DNA of 64,000 nt from Herbiconiux daphne (GTDB taxonomy: Bacteria > Actinomycetota > Actinomycetes > Actinomycetales > Microbacteriaceae). A program made the translations under genes and the position numbers. Positions within the stretch are counted from its first letter, which is position 1, and each line of letters begins with the position of its first letter. The stretch spans positions 310,001-374,000 of the forward strand of contig NZ_JANLCJ010000002.1 in the NCBI RefSeq assembly GCF_024979295.1, read 5' to 3'. Below, one piece after another: positions 16,556 to 24,624 of this stretch. The notes beneath the pieces were generated by a model, which was not told the origin of the DNA, ran no database searches, and saw only the letters and a list, made by a program, of their open reading frames with translations.

Positions 16556-18127
16556 ATGCCGAGAGCGGGGTGGGTCAAGCCGGACGCCGATCATCGGCTC
16601 TCGGATCACCTCGCGTTCGCGATGCTGACGCGGGTGTATCCGCCGGATGTCGTCGATCAGGTCATCGCCGAAGCGGGTCGGCTGCAGCAACGCACCCGGC
16701 TCCTCCCCTCGCGCATCGTCGTCTACTACGTGCTGGGCCTCGCACTGTTCTCCCACTCGTCCTACGACGAGGTCATCCGCCTGCTCATCGCAGGCCAGTC
16801 CTGGTCGTCGGGCTGGTCGCAGTCGTGGCCGGTGCCCACCAAGGCCGCGCTCTACAAGGCGCGCCTCCGACTCGGCCACGAACCACTGCGGGTTCTGTTC
16901 GAGCGCGTCGCCAAGCCGATCGCCGACCCGGGAGGCGTTGCAGGCTTCTATCGCGGGCACCGGCTTCTGGGCCTCGACGACGTGCTGTTGCCGATACCCG
17001 CCACCCCCGCGAATCAGAACGAATTCGCCGGGTCGGCGCAGCGACCTGCCACCGACACACATGACGAGCAATCCGAACGCCCCTCGGTGCGCGTGCTCGG
17101 ACTCACCGAACTCGGAACCGGCGCGATCATCGGCGCCTCGATCGAGGGAACCGATGCCGACGACAGCGACAGCAACCGCAGCGGCGACAACAACGGCAAC
17201 GGTGACGACGACGGATCACCCGCCGCCACCCTGATCCCGGTGCTCGGCCCCGGTCAGCTGGTGCTCGGCGCCGCCGACGTCTACTCGCCCGAGCTCTGGG
17301 CGGCCGCCGCCGCCACCGGCGCCGAGCTGCTCTGGGAGCTCCCCGCGACCGAATCGTTCCCCGCCGGGGCTCGCCACCCCGACGGCTCCTTCGCTTCGCA
17401 GATCACGGTTGGCGCCGACCCCGCCCGATCCCCCAGCGGCACAGGCCGCGACATCCCTCGCCTCGTTCCGGGTGCCAACTCCCCCGACGCAGAAGCCCCC
17501 ATCGGCCCAGGCACCGCACCAGGGCCAGACCGAGGCTCAGCCGACTCCAGCCCAGCCGACTCCAGCCCGGGCGCCGGAACCCGGATGCGCTCCGAACGCA
17601 ACCTCCCAGTGCGCGTTCTCGAGTTCCCGGACGACGCCGGCCAGGGCCGACCGACCGACCCCGACCGTCGGCGCCGGTTCATCACCACCCTGCGCGACCC
17701 TGCGGCCGCGCCCGTCTCAGAGCTCGTCGGCCTGTTCACCCGCCGACGCAGCCTGGCTTCGGCCTTCGACGAGTTCCGGGCTCAGAGCACGAGCCCTCGG
17801 GTCGTGCTGCGCTCGAAGATGCCCGGCGGCGTGCGCCAGGAGATCTACGGCTACCTACTCGTGCACTACGCCATGCGCTGGATCATGAACGCTCCGGATG
17901 CGCACGGCCCGGCCGATCCTGACACCCAGGACCCCGACGGACAGAGCCCCGACGGACAGGCACCAGAAGCACAGGGCCCAGAAGCACCGGCGCCCGAGGC
18001 ACAAGACCCCGAGGCACAGAGCCGCGACACCCCCCACCCGACCCCAGGCCCCGCCCCGTCCGCGACGGCGGCCACGACCACACGGCGCACCTCGCCACCC
18101 GGGTCCGATCCACGAATCGTGGCCTAG
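16556..18127 (+). CDS. IS4-family transposase homologue with apparently lost catalytic residues
   Basis: 523 residues. Residues 8-125 match the IS4 N-terminal domain (LLPSRIVVYYVLGLALFSHS and VPTKAALYKARLRLGHEPLR). The DDE region follows: Asp141 in LLGLDDVLLPIPATPAN fits the first Asp. The expected LLADRGFYSFELW motif reads LVLGAADVYSPELW, placing Ala239 at the second Asp. The YREK block reads LFTRRRSLASAFDEFR, placing Ala401 at the Glu. The fold-defining RSKMPGGVRQEIYGYLLVHY is kept. Acidic (200-222), Pro/Ser-rich (287-345) and Pro/Gln/Glu repeat (447-500) inserts are unusual. The frame is intact, which suggests a retained, non-cutting DNA-binding role. This is inference from manual alignment. 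Confidence 0.75.
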   Translation: MPRAGWVKPDADHRLSDHLAFAMLTRVYPPDVVDQVIAEAGRLQQRTRLLPSRIVVYYVLGLALFSHSSYDEVIRLLIAGQSWSSGWSQSWPVPTKAALYKARLRLGHEPLRVLFERVAKPIADPGGVAGFYRGHRLLGLDDVLLPIPATPANQNEFAGSAQRPATDTHDEQSERPSVRVLGLTELGTGAIIGASIEGTDADDSDSNRSGDNNGNGDDDGSPAATLIPVLGPGQLVLGAADVYSPELWAAAAATGAELLWELPATESFPAGARHPDGSFASQITVGADPARSPSGTGRDIPRLVPGANSPDAEAPIGPGTAPGPDRGSADSSPADSSPGAGTRMRSERNLPVRVLEFPDDAGQGRPTDPDRRRRFITTLRDPAAAPVSELVGLFTRRRSLASAFDEFRAQSTSPRVVLRSKMPGGVRQEIYGYLLVHYAMRWIMNAPDAHGPADPDTQDPDGQSPDGQAPEAQGPEAPAPEAQDPEAQSRDTPHPTPGPAPSATAATTTRRTSPPGSDPRIVA

Positions 18128-18144
18128 CCCCACGCTCCAGGACC

Positions 18145-18159
18145 ATTAAGTAAACGATT
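18145..18159 (-). repeat. Right 15-bp inverted repeat of the IS4-like unit
   Basis: Exact reverse complement of 16518-16532, located 18 bases after the stop codon of the transposase-like gene and about 135 bases before the first gene of the surface operon, so a protein bound here could also influence that operon. Confidence 0.85.
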
Positions 18160-18293
18160 ATCGCGAATCGCTTGTCGTGGCAGATCCGCTGTGGTAGACC
18201 TCACTCGGTAGCTCCCGATCGGGGGGCGGTCCCTTCGGTGAAGAGCGACGAGGCTGCACGCCATACGCACACATCAAGCAGGGGGAGGCCGTC
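18160..18293 (+). promoter_or_regulatory. GC-rich leader of the surface operon with a CCCGATCGGG palindrome
   Basis: 134 bases without a gene. CCCGATCGGG (18214-18223) and several G-rich and C-rich runs could fold into hairpins. I could not match the stretch to a riboswitch class: consensus blocks of c-di-GMP, c-di-AMP and SAM classes were not found. The end carries GGGGGAGG, a strong ribosome-binding site for the ATG at 18294. No convincing -35/-10 pair was found. Confidence 0.4.
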
Positions 18294-18773
18294 ATGGCCA
18301 CATCGATCCGGCGCGGAAAAAAGCGCATCACCATCGGCATCATCGCCGTTCTCACGCTCGCCGGGGCCGGGGCCGCGATCGCCTACTGGACGTCGACCGG
18401 CACCGGCACGGGGTCGGCGACGACCGGCGAGAGCGTGGCCTTCACGATCACGAGCGAAGACGCGGTCGGCACGATCGCCCCGGGCAACGCGGGTCAGACC
18501 GTCGAATTCACGGTCACCAACCCCGGTGAGGGGTCGCAGAACCTGACCGCCGTGACGGTCGAGCTGGCCGACGCCGACGGCGTGGCCTGGGTGCCGGCCG
18601 GCGACTGCCAGATCGCCGACTACACCGCGACGATCAGCACGCCTCCCGTCTACGGCCAGATCGCCGCCGGCGGGTCGGTCACCGGCACCGCGACCGTGAC
18701 CCTCACGAACACGGCCGTCAACCAAGACGACTGCCAGGGTCAAGACGTGCCGCTGTACTTCGAGGCCTCCTAG
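18294..18773 (+). CDS. Secreted small beta-domain protein, first gene of the ice-binding operon
   Basis: 159 residues. A basic N terminus (RRGKKR) and a hydrophobic stretch ending at AAIAYW form a signal peptide or anchor. The mature part starts TSTGTGTGSATTGE and has an immunoglobulin-like pattern: VGTIAPGNAGQTVEFTVTNP, LTAVTVEL, a Cys in AGDCQIADYTATI, IAAGGSVTGTA and a second Cys in NQDDCQ. The two Cys may form a disulfide. The same pattern with matching Cys and DY positions recurs in the 21094-21768 protein, so the two are paralogues flanking the adhesin. It may assist surface assembly. The family has no function I know of. Confidence 0.7.
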   Translation: MATSIRRGKKRITIGIIAVLTLAGAGAAIAYWTSTGTGTGSATTGESVAFTITSEDAVGTIAPGNAGQTVEFTVTNPGEGSQNLTAVTVELADADGVAWVPAGDCQIADYTATISTPPVYGQIAAGGSVTGTATVTLTNTAVNQDDCQGQDVPLYFEAS

Positions 18774-18841
18774 CCTCACACCGAATGCCGCCGGGGGTCG
18801 CGCAACGCGTGCGGCCCCGGGCGCATCGGCCGGACTGTCTC

Positions 18842-21097
18842 ATGCACAGCACCACCCGCACTCCCGTGACCCGCCCACGCCGCCGGGTCGTCCGCTCCGG
18901 TCTCGCGGTTCTCACCGCGACCGCCATCCTCACGAGCGTGGTTCTGGCGTCCACCTCCGCCTCGGCGCACTGGAGCGCCGGCGGCGTCGCATCCGGCGGT
19001 GCCACCACCGGCGTGCTCGCCCCGCCCACCGCCGTCTCGGCTCCCGCCACCGCGGTCGCCTCCGTGCCGGTCGCCTGGACCGCTTCGGTCGGCGACCCTG
19101 CCCCCGACGGCTACTTCGTCACGCGCAACGACGCAGCAGACCCGACCGTCAACGCTCCAGCCTGCGCGACCAGCCCGACCGTGCTGACCACCGGCACGTC
19201 GTGCACCGACACCGTTGCGCCCGGCCGCTACGCCTACCGGGTCACCGCGGTCTACCGCTCGTGGACCCGGCAGGGCTCCCCAAGTGGCACCGTACTCGTG
19301 ACGGCGTCGTCTCTGCTCGGCGCGGCCCAGTCCTATTCGGTGCTGGCCGGAACCGCTGTGGTGAACACCTTGGCGACGACCCTCAGCGGCGACCTCGGCG
19401 TGAGTCCGGGCACGGCGGTCATCGGCTTCCCGCCCGGAACCGTCGGCGGCGACATCCATGCCGGCGACGCCCACGCACAGTCGGCGCAGCTCGCTCTCGC
19501 GACCGCTCTCACCGCCCTGTCGCAGCGTCCCGCGGATGCCGAGATCGTCGGCGATCTGGGCGGGCGCACCCTTCTTCCCGGCACCTATCACAGCACCGCC
19601 GCCCTAGCGCTCACCGGAACCCTCGTGCTCGACGCCGCCGGCGACCCCGACGCGATCTTCGTGTTCCAATCGGATGCCGCCTTCGATACGGCAGCGGCCA
19701 GCACCCTGGTGCTCGCCCGCGGTGCGCAGCCCGCCAACATCTACTGGGTCGTGACGGGCGCCGCCGGAACCGGCGCGAACTCCTTCCTCTCCGGCAACAT
19801 CCTGGCGCGCGGCGCGATCACCCTCGGCGCATCGACCCAGCTCATCGGTCGCGCGCTGTCGCGTGACGCGGTGACCCTCGCGAGCAACACCGTGCGGTTC
19901 ACCCTGGCCCTCCCGCCGTCGGTGATCATCACGGGCGGCCCCGTCGCCGTGACCCAGGACACCACGCCGACGATCTCGGGCACGACGAACGCCGCGGCGG
20001 GCAGCCTGGTCTCGGTGACGATCGGCGGCCAGGTGCTCCTCACGGCCGTCAGCGCAGTCGGCACCTGGAGCGTGACCGCCGCGGCGCTGCCCGCGGGCAC
20101 CTACTCGGTGACGGCGAAAGTGCGCGATGCCGACGGCAACGGGGGCGCCGCGACACAGTCGCTCACCATCGAAGTCAATCCCCCACCGGTGCTGCTCGGG
20201 GCCGCGAACAGCTACTCGGTGCTCGCCGCCACAGCGGTGGTCAACACCGGAGGCACGGTGCTCAGCGGCGATCTGGGAATCTCGCCCGGCACCTCGGTCA
20301 CCGGATTCCCGCCCGGCGTTCTCGCCGGCAGCATCCATGCCGGCGACGGCACAGCCAGCACCGCGCAACACGACCTGCTCGCCGCCCTCGCCGACGGCTC
20401 GTCACGAGCGCCGCACACCGAGATCGTCGGCGACCTCGGCGGCCGCACGCTGCACACGGGTGTGCACCACAGCATCGCCGCTCTCGCCATCACGGGCACT
20501 CTCACACTCGATGCGCAGGGCGATCCCGATGCGGTCTTCATCATGCAGACGGATGCCGCGTTCAACACCGCCGCCGCGAGCACCGTGATCCTCGCCGGCG
20601 GCGCCCGCGCGGCCAACGTGTTCTGGATCGTCACCGGCGCCGCCGGAACGGGCGCGAACTCATTCCTCGTGGGCAGCATCCTCGCGCGCGGAGCGATCAC
20701 CCTCGGGGCATCAACGACCCTGGTAGGGCAGGCGCTGTCGCTCGGCACCGTGACACTCTCCACTGACAGCGTCACGGGGGCCGTGCCCGCGCCCGTCTCC
20801 CCGGCCGCCCGAGCGCTCGGCGGGCCCGAGCCCGCGGCCGCCGCCCAGGGAGCGACCCAAGGGGCGACTCCTGAGGGAGGCCCCGCGGGGTCGTCCGACC
20901 CTGCCGCTGGCGCTCAAGGTGATCCGGCGCCGTCGGAGCCCGCTGCCCCCGAGCCTGTCGAGCCAGACCCCGCCGCCCCCGAGCCGGTCGACCCTGGCCT
21001 CGTCGCACCGGACCCCGGCGCCCCGGAGCTCGGCGCCCCGGAGCCGACCGGGGTTTCTTCAGCGACGAGCCCACCCATTCCGGAGGCCCTGCCATGA
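18842..21097 (+). CDS. Secreted adhesin with two ice-binding (DUF3494) domains
   Basis: 751 residues. An Arg-rich start and signal peptide (1-42) are followed by a fibronectin-III-like region (55-150), ice-binding domain 1 (156-355), a bacterial Ig-like domain (358-446, ITGGPVAVTQDTTPTISGTT), ice-binding domain 2 (450-645) and a Pro/Glu/Ala-rich stalk (648-751). Both ice-binding domains carry LSGDLGxSPGTxVxGFPPG, a conserved GDLGGRTL segment and the ANxxWxVTGAAGTGANSF block of DUF3494. The family binds ice through a flat beta-helix face. The frame stops without an anchor, but an LPNTG signal begins in the next frame. The start is ATG 18842; an ATG at 18785 would only add a basic leader. Confidence 0.85.
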   Translation: MHSTTRTPVTRPRRRVVRSGLAVLTATAILTSVVLASTSASAHWSAGGVASGGATTGVLAPPTAVSAPATAVASVPVAWTASVGDPAPDGYFVTRNDAADPTVNAPACATSPTVLTTGTSCTDTVAPGRYAYRVTAVYRSWTRQGSPSGTVLVTASSLLGAAQSYSVLAGTAVVNTLATTLSGDLGVSPGTAVIGFPPGTVGGDIHAGDAHAQSAQLALATALTALSQRPADAEIVGDLGGRTLLPGTYHSTAALALTGTLVLDAAGDPDAIFVFQSDAAFDTAAASTLVLARGAQPANIYWVVTGAAGTGANSFLSGNILARGAITLGASTQLIGRALSRDAVTLASNTVRFTLALPPSVIITGGPVAVTQDTTPTISGTTNAAAGSLVSVTIGGQVLLTAVSAVGTWSVTAAALPAGTYSVTAKVRDADGNGGAATQSLTIEVNPPPVLLGAANSYSVLAATAVVNTGGTVLSGDLGISPGTSVTGFPPGVLAGSIHAGDGTASTAQHDLLAALADGSSRAPHTEIVGDLGGRTLHTGVHHSIAALAITGTLTLDAQGDPDAVFIMQTDAAFNTAAASTVILAGGARAANVFWIVTGAAGTGANSFLVGSILARGAITLGASTTLVGQALSLGTVTLSTDSVTGAVPAPVSPAARALGGPEPAAAAQGATQGATPEGGPAGSSDPAAGAQGDPAPSEPAAPEPVEPDPAAPEPVDPGLVAPDPGAPELGAPEPTGVSSATSPPIPEALP

Positions 21098-21768
21098 TCT
21101 GCGATCAGCTGCCCAACACCGGGCTCGGCACCGAGCGCAGCGTGGTGCTCGTCGTCGCGCTCGCCTGTATCGCAGCCGGGGTGTGCGCGACGCTCCTCCG
21201 GCATCGTGCCGCACGCTCGACGGCGACGGCGTCAGCGTCAGCGTCAGGGTCAGCAACGATGACGACAGCGTCAGCGACGATCGCCGTGCTCCTCGCGGTG
21301 CTGCTCGCGGGCACGGCGACAGTGCTCCTGCCGGCCCCGGCCGCTCAGGCCGCGGCATCCGGGTGCTCGGCCACGGACGCCGGGGTGCGCGTGCAGCAGA
21401 CCAGCACCATGCTTCTGGCCCCGGGCCTCGCCCCGGTCGGCATCACCGGTCTCGTCACGAACACCGGCTCCGAGACGCAGCTCATCGTCGCCGTCGACGT
21501 CGAGATCGTGTCGGTCACGATGCAGCCGGGTTCCGCCGCCAGCACCTGCGACTCGAGCGACTACCTGTTGCTCGACTCCCGGATGCCGGTCGGCCGCACG
21601 ATCGAGGCCGGGGCGTCGATCGCCTTCGCGGGAGCGTCGATCGGTTTCAGCGACAAGACCTCGGTGCAGGACGCCTGCCAGAGAGCAATCGTGAATCTGC
21701 TCTACACGGTGAACCCCCGTGGGCCGGCGAACCGTGTCGAGGTGGTGCGTTCGGCCGTCGAGCGGTAA
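21094..21768 (+). CDS. LPNTG-containing membrane protein fused to a secreted beta domain, paralogue of the 18294 protein
   Basis: 224 residues. It begins MICDQLPNTG, then a hydrophobic span and RHRAARS. That is a complete sortase sorting signal, but at the N terminus instead of the C terminus. A Ser/Ala hexamer-repeat linker follows, then a second hydrophobic segment starting at Met56 (MTTASATIAVLLAVLLAG) that ends at QAAASGC, a plausible signal peptide. The rest matches the 18294 protein: VTNTGSETQLIVAVDVEI, a Cys before SSDY, TIEAGASIAF and VQDACQ. The ATG overlaps the adhesin stop as ATGA. Either the LPNTG part is the frameshifted adhesin tail and this gene truly starts at 21259, or it is a coupled fusion. 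Confidence 0.65.
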   Translation: MICDQLPNTGLGTERSVVLVVALACIAAGVCATLLRHRAARSTATASASASGSATMTTASATIAVLLAVLLAGTATVLLPAPAAQAAASGCSATDAGVRVQQTSTMLLAPGLAPVGITGLVTNTGSETQLIVAVDVEIVSVTMQPGSAASTCDSSDYLLLDSRMPVGRTIEAGASIAFAGASIGFSDKTSVQDACQRAIVNLLYTVNPRGPANRVEVVRSAVER

Positions 21769-21848
21769 CGTCGTGCGAAGCGCCCCAGACCCCGGCGTCC
21801 CTGATCGAAGCACGCTGGACATCTCCGGCATTGACGTGGAGGGCGCCG

Positions 21849-22028
21849 ATGGACGAGCAGCAATTCTGGGACACCGCACACGACGTCTTCGGCGCCGAGC
21901 TCGCCGGAGTCAGCATCCTCTGGCCGCTCCGGCAGATGAGAGTGCAGCTCGTCGACGGCACCCGCGTGCTGCTCGACGAGAACGGTCAGCGCATCGGCCG
22001 CGCGCTCCCGCCGCGCGACCGGTCATAA
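21849..22028 (+). CDS. Small hypothetical protein (59 aa)
   Basis: 59 residues from ATG 21849, preceded by GGAGGGCGCCG, a well-placed ribosome site. It reads MDEQQFWDTAHDVFGAELAG, then a beta-like ILWPLRQMRVQLVDGTRVLL and a basic tail. There is no signal peptide. I recognise no family. The codon pattern is normal for the genome and the strong ribosome site supports translation. It ends convergently inside the last codons of the beta-glucosidase gene (6-base overlap). Confidence 0.6.
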   Translation: MDEQQFWDTAHDVFGAELAGVSILWPLRQMRVQLVDGTRVLLDENGQRIGRALPPRDRS

Positions 22029-24491
22029 CCGCGCGCGACCGCGCCCGATCCTGCTCAGCAGGTTCACCAACGCCAGCAGCCGGCGCGCGCCGCGTCGGCC
22101 GATCAGTCCGTCGCTCACGGTCGGCAGCATCCGGAAGTTCAGCTGAGCCACGACATCGCCCGCGACCATCTCGACCGGGGCCTCGCTGGGCGCGCCGATC
22201 GTCTTCACAGCCTGACGGGCGAGAAAACGGAACAGCAACCGCCCCGGCAGGGTCTGCTGCATGTCGCTGACCGCCGTATCGAGGGTGAACTCCCCCGGCC
22301 CCGCCGGCACGTTCCGCGGAACCGGATGCCCCAGCAACCGCTCGAACTCCGCGACCGGGAATCCCGCCCGCTTCGAAGGCGCCCGGTAGAAGCTCGACAG
22401 GTCGCCCGGCTCCCTCCCCTCGCTCCCGAGGGCGGGGAGATCGTCGCGATCTCCGTCATCGCCCGGCGCGCCCAGTTCGATCGTCGACCGCCACCGGATG
22501 TCGCGCGACGACCGCCCGACCCGGATCTCGAACCTGCCCGGCTCGAGCACCCATGCCCCGGCCGAGGTGTTCCAGAAGCTGAACGCCCGCCGATCGAGCT
22601 GGATCGACACCGTCTCACGCCCACCGGCGGCCAGTTCGACCTTCGCGAAGCCCTTCAACTCCTGCTGCGGCCGGAAGACGCTGGATTCGAGGTCGTGCAC
22701 GTAGACCTGCACCACCTCCGCGCCTGCCCTCGTGCCGGTGTTCGAGACGACCAGACGCACCTCGACGTCGGCATCGCTCGAGCCGCCCACCCCTGACGAA
22801 TCCGACCCCGAGACCGCGACATCCGACCAGTCGAACGTCGTGTACGACAGCCCGTGCCCGAACGGGAACGCCACCGCCTCCCCCGCGCTGTCGAAGTAGC
22901 GATACCCCACATACAGGCTCTCGCGGTATTCCACCGTGGCCGGCCCGTTCGGCAGCCACGACTCCGGATGATCGGCGTAACGCACCGGAAACGTCTCGGC
23001 CAGCCGCCCGCCGGGCTCCGCCTCGCCCAGCAGCACCTCGGCGAGCGCGCTCCCCCCGGCCTGACCCCCGAGGTAGGCCTCCACGACGGCCGGCACCGAA
23101 TCGAGCCACGGCATCTCGACCGGCGACCCGTTCTGCAACACGACCACCGTCTCGGCGTTGACCGCGCGCACTGCCTCGACCAGCCGGTCGTGGGCCTCAG
23201 GCAACCGCAGGTGCTCGCGATCCACCCCCTCGGTCTCGAACACCTCGGGCAGCCCGATCACCACCACCGCGACATCCGCCTCGCGCGCCGCACTCTGCGC
23301 CTCGGCGATGAGCGCCGCCGTCGATTCGTTGTGCACCCGGTCATAGCCCGGGGCGTAGACGACTCGATCGATCCCGACGGCCTCGACGAGCGAATCGAGC
23401 AACGTGTCGAGCCGGGTCGGCACCACGTGCGAACTGCCCGCGCCCTGGAACCGGGGCTCCTTCGCGAACGCACCGATCACCGCGATGCGACCCGAGGGCC
23501 CGATCGGCAGCACGCCGTCATTCTTCAGCAGCACGGTGCCCGCCGCGGCCGCTCGACGCGCGAGCGCGTGGTGGGCGTCGAGATCGGGGGCATCGCCGGC
23601 CCCGGTCGCGCCCGCGTGCCGCCCCACGAGCTGCAGGATGCGCGCCGCCGATTCGTCGAGCGCCCGACGGGCAAGCGCCCCCGACCGAAGAGCCCGCCGC
23701 ACGTATCGGTCGTCGCGCCGTCCGAGCCCCGGCATCGCCAGGTCGTTGCCGGCCGGCACCGATATCATGCGGTCCCAGGCGGCGCCCCAGTCCGAGACGA
23801 CGACCCCGTCGAACCCCCACTCGCCCCGCAGGATGTCGCGAAGCAGACGACTGTTCTCGGTGCAGTGCTCGCCGTTCAGCCTGTTGTAGGCCGCCATCAC
23901 CGTCGCCGGCCGCTCGTCGATCACCACCCGCTCGAAACACGCGAGATAAAGCTCCCGGAGCGCCCGCTTGTCGACCACGGCATCGACGCCGTAACGCCGG
24001 CGCTCGGTGTTGTTGGCCGCGAAGTGCTTGAGCGACGCCCCCACGCCCGTGCTCTGCACGCCACGCACCCAGGCGGCACCCATGCGCGCCGACACGAGCG
24101 GATCTTCGGAGAAGTACTCGAAATCACGCCCACCCACCGGCGTGCGCTTGAGGTTGACACCCGGCCCGAGCAGCACCGCGATGCCGTGCGCCGCCGACTC
24201 GCGCCCGAGCGCCTCGCCGACCAGACGCACGAGCTCGGGGTCCCAGGTCGACCCGAGCGCCGCCGCCGTCGGAAAACAGGTGGCCGGATGCGAGTCGAAC
24301 ATCGACATGCCGGCGCCGTCGTGCGGCTTCCGCACCCCGTGCGGGCCGTCGCCGAGCCTGATCGCGGGAATCCCGAGGCGGTCGACGGCCGTGGTGGTCC
24401 ACGCATCCGCCCCCGCCGTGAGCGACACCTTCTCGGCGTCGGTCAACCGCCCGACGAGAGCGCGCGCCTGAGCCTTGGTCGTGTCGTCCAT
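22023..24491 (-). CDS. Glycoside hydrolase family 3 (beta-glucosidase-type)
   Basis: 822 residues without a signal peptide, so probably cytosolic. The order is typical of GH3: a TIM-barrel domain (about 20-330) with LGDGPHGVRK, the general region GRDFEYFSEDP and SLKHFAANNTE, and the nucleophile Asp in VVVSDWGA; a second alpha/beta domain (about 340-560) with LLKNDGVLP and GLPEVFETEGVDREHL; and a fibronectin-III-like domain (about 600-720). About 100 extra C-terminal residues follow the FN3-like domain. It hydrolyses beta-linked glucosides or related sugars; the exact linkage is unknown. The start ATG 24491 follows GGAGCCAG. It is divergent from a glycosyltransferase gene. Confidence 0.9.
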   Translation of the reverse strand: MDDTTKAQARALVGRLTDAEKVSLTAGADAWTTTAVDRLGIPAIRLGDGPHGVRKPHDGAGMSMFDSHPATCFPTAAALGSTWDPELVRLVGEALGRESAAHGIAVLLGPGVNLKRTPVGGRDFEYFSEDPLVSARMGAAWVRGVQSTGVGASLKHFAANNTERRRYGVDAVVDKRALRELYLACFERVVIDERPATVMAAYNRLNGEHCTENSRLLRDILRGEWGFDGVVVSDWGAAWDRMISVPAGNDLAMPGLGRRDDRYVRRALRSGALARRALDESAARILQLVGRHAGATGAGDAPDLDAHHALARRAAAAGTVLLKNDGVLPIGPSGRIAVIGAFAKEPRFQGAGSSHVVPTRLDTLLDSLVEAVGIDRVVYAPGYDRVHNESTAALIAEAQSAAREADVAVVVIGLPEVFETEGVDREHLRLPEAHDRLVEAVRAVNAETVVVLQNGSPVEMPWLDSVPAVVEAYLGGQAGGSALAEVLLGEAEPGGRLAETFPVRYADHPESWLPNGPATVEYRESLYVGYRYFDSAGEAVAFPFGHGLSYTTFDWSDVAVSGSDSSGVGGSSDADVEVRLVVSNTGTRAGAEVVQVYVHDLESSVFRPQQELKGFAKVELAAGGRETVSIQLDRRAFSFWNTSAGAWVLEPGRFEIRVGRSSRDIRWRSTIELGAPGDDGDRDDLPALGSEGREPGDLSSFYRAPSKRAGFPVAEFERLLGHPVPRNVPAGPGEFTLDTAVSDMQQTLPGRLLFRFLARQAVKTIGAPSEAPVEMVAGDVVAQLNFRMLPTVSDGLIGRRGARRLLALVNLLSRIGRGRARL

Positions 24492-24624
24492 CTGGCTCCA
24501 TGGTAGAGGGCCGACGGATGCCGCGAACGAGTGCGCCTCTGTCGCCACCGCGCCCGGCTCTGCCAGACTTGCAGCACTCGCACTCCCGCTTCCACTCCCC
24601 CGACCTCGACCGAAGGACGACGCC

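Larger units (their letters stand above)
16518..18159. mobile_element. IS4-like unit bounded by perfect 15-bp inverted repeats, probably immobile
   Basis: The 15-mer AATCGTTTACTTAAT at 16518-16532 recurs as its exact reverse complement at 18145-18159, framing the transposase-like gene and little else (about 1.64 kb, the size of an IS4-family element). No direct target duplication is visible outside the repeats, where the flanks have only loosely similar cgatcgc-type sequence. With the apparent loss of catalytic residues in the encoded protein this looks like an old or domesticated insertion. Confidence 0.65.

Noticed and set aside
16490..18180. Recently active insertion sequence
   Set aside because: No target-site duplication is visible outside the repeats and two catalytic positions appear lost.
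18160..18293. Riboswitch upstream of the surface operon
   Set aside because: Compared by eye with c-di-GMP-I, c-di-AMP and SAM consensus blocks. Single G/C-rich pieces matched but no set of conserved blocks in order.
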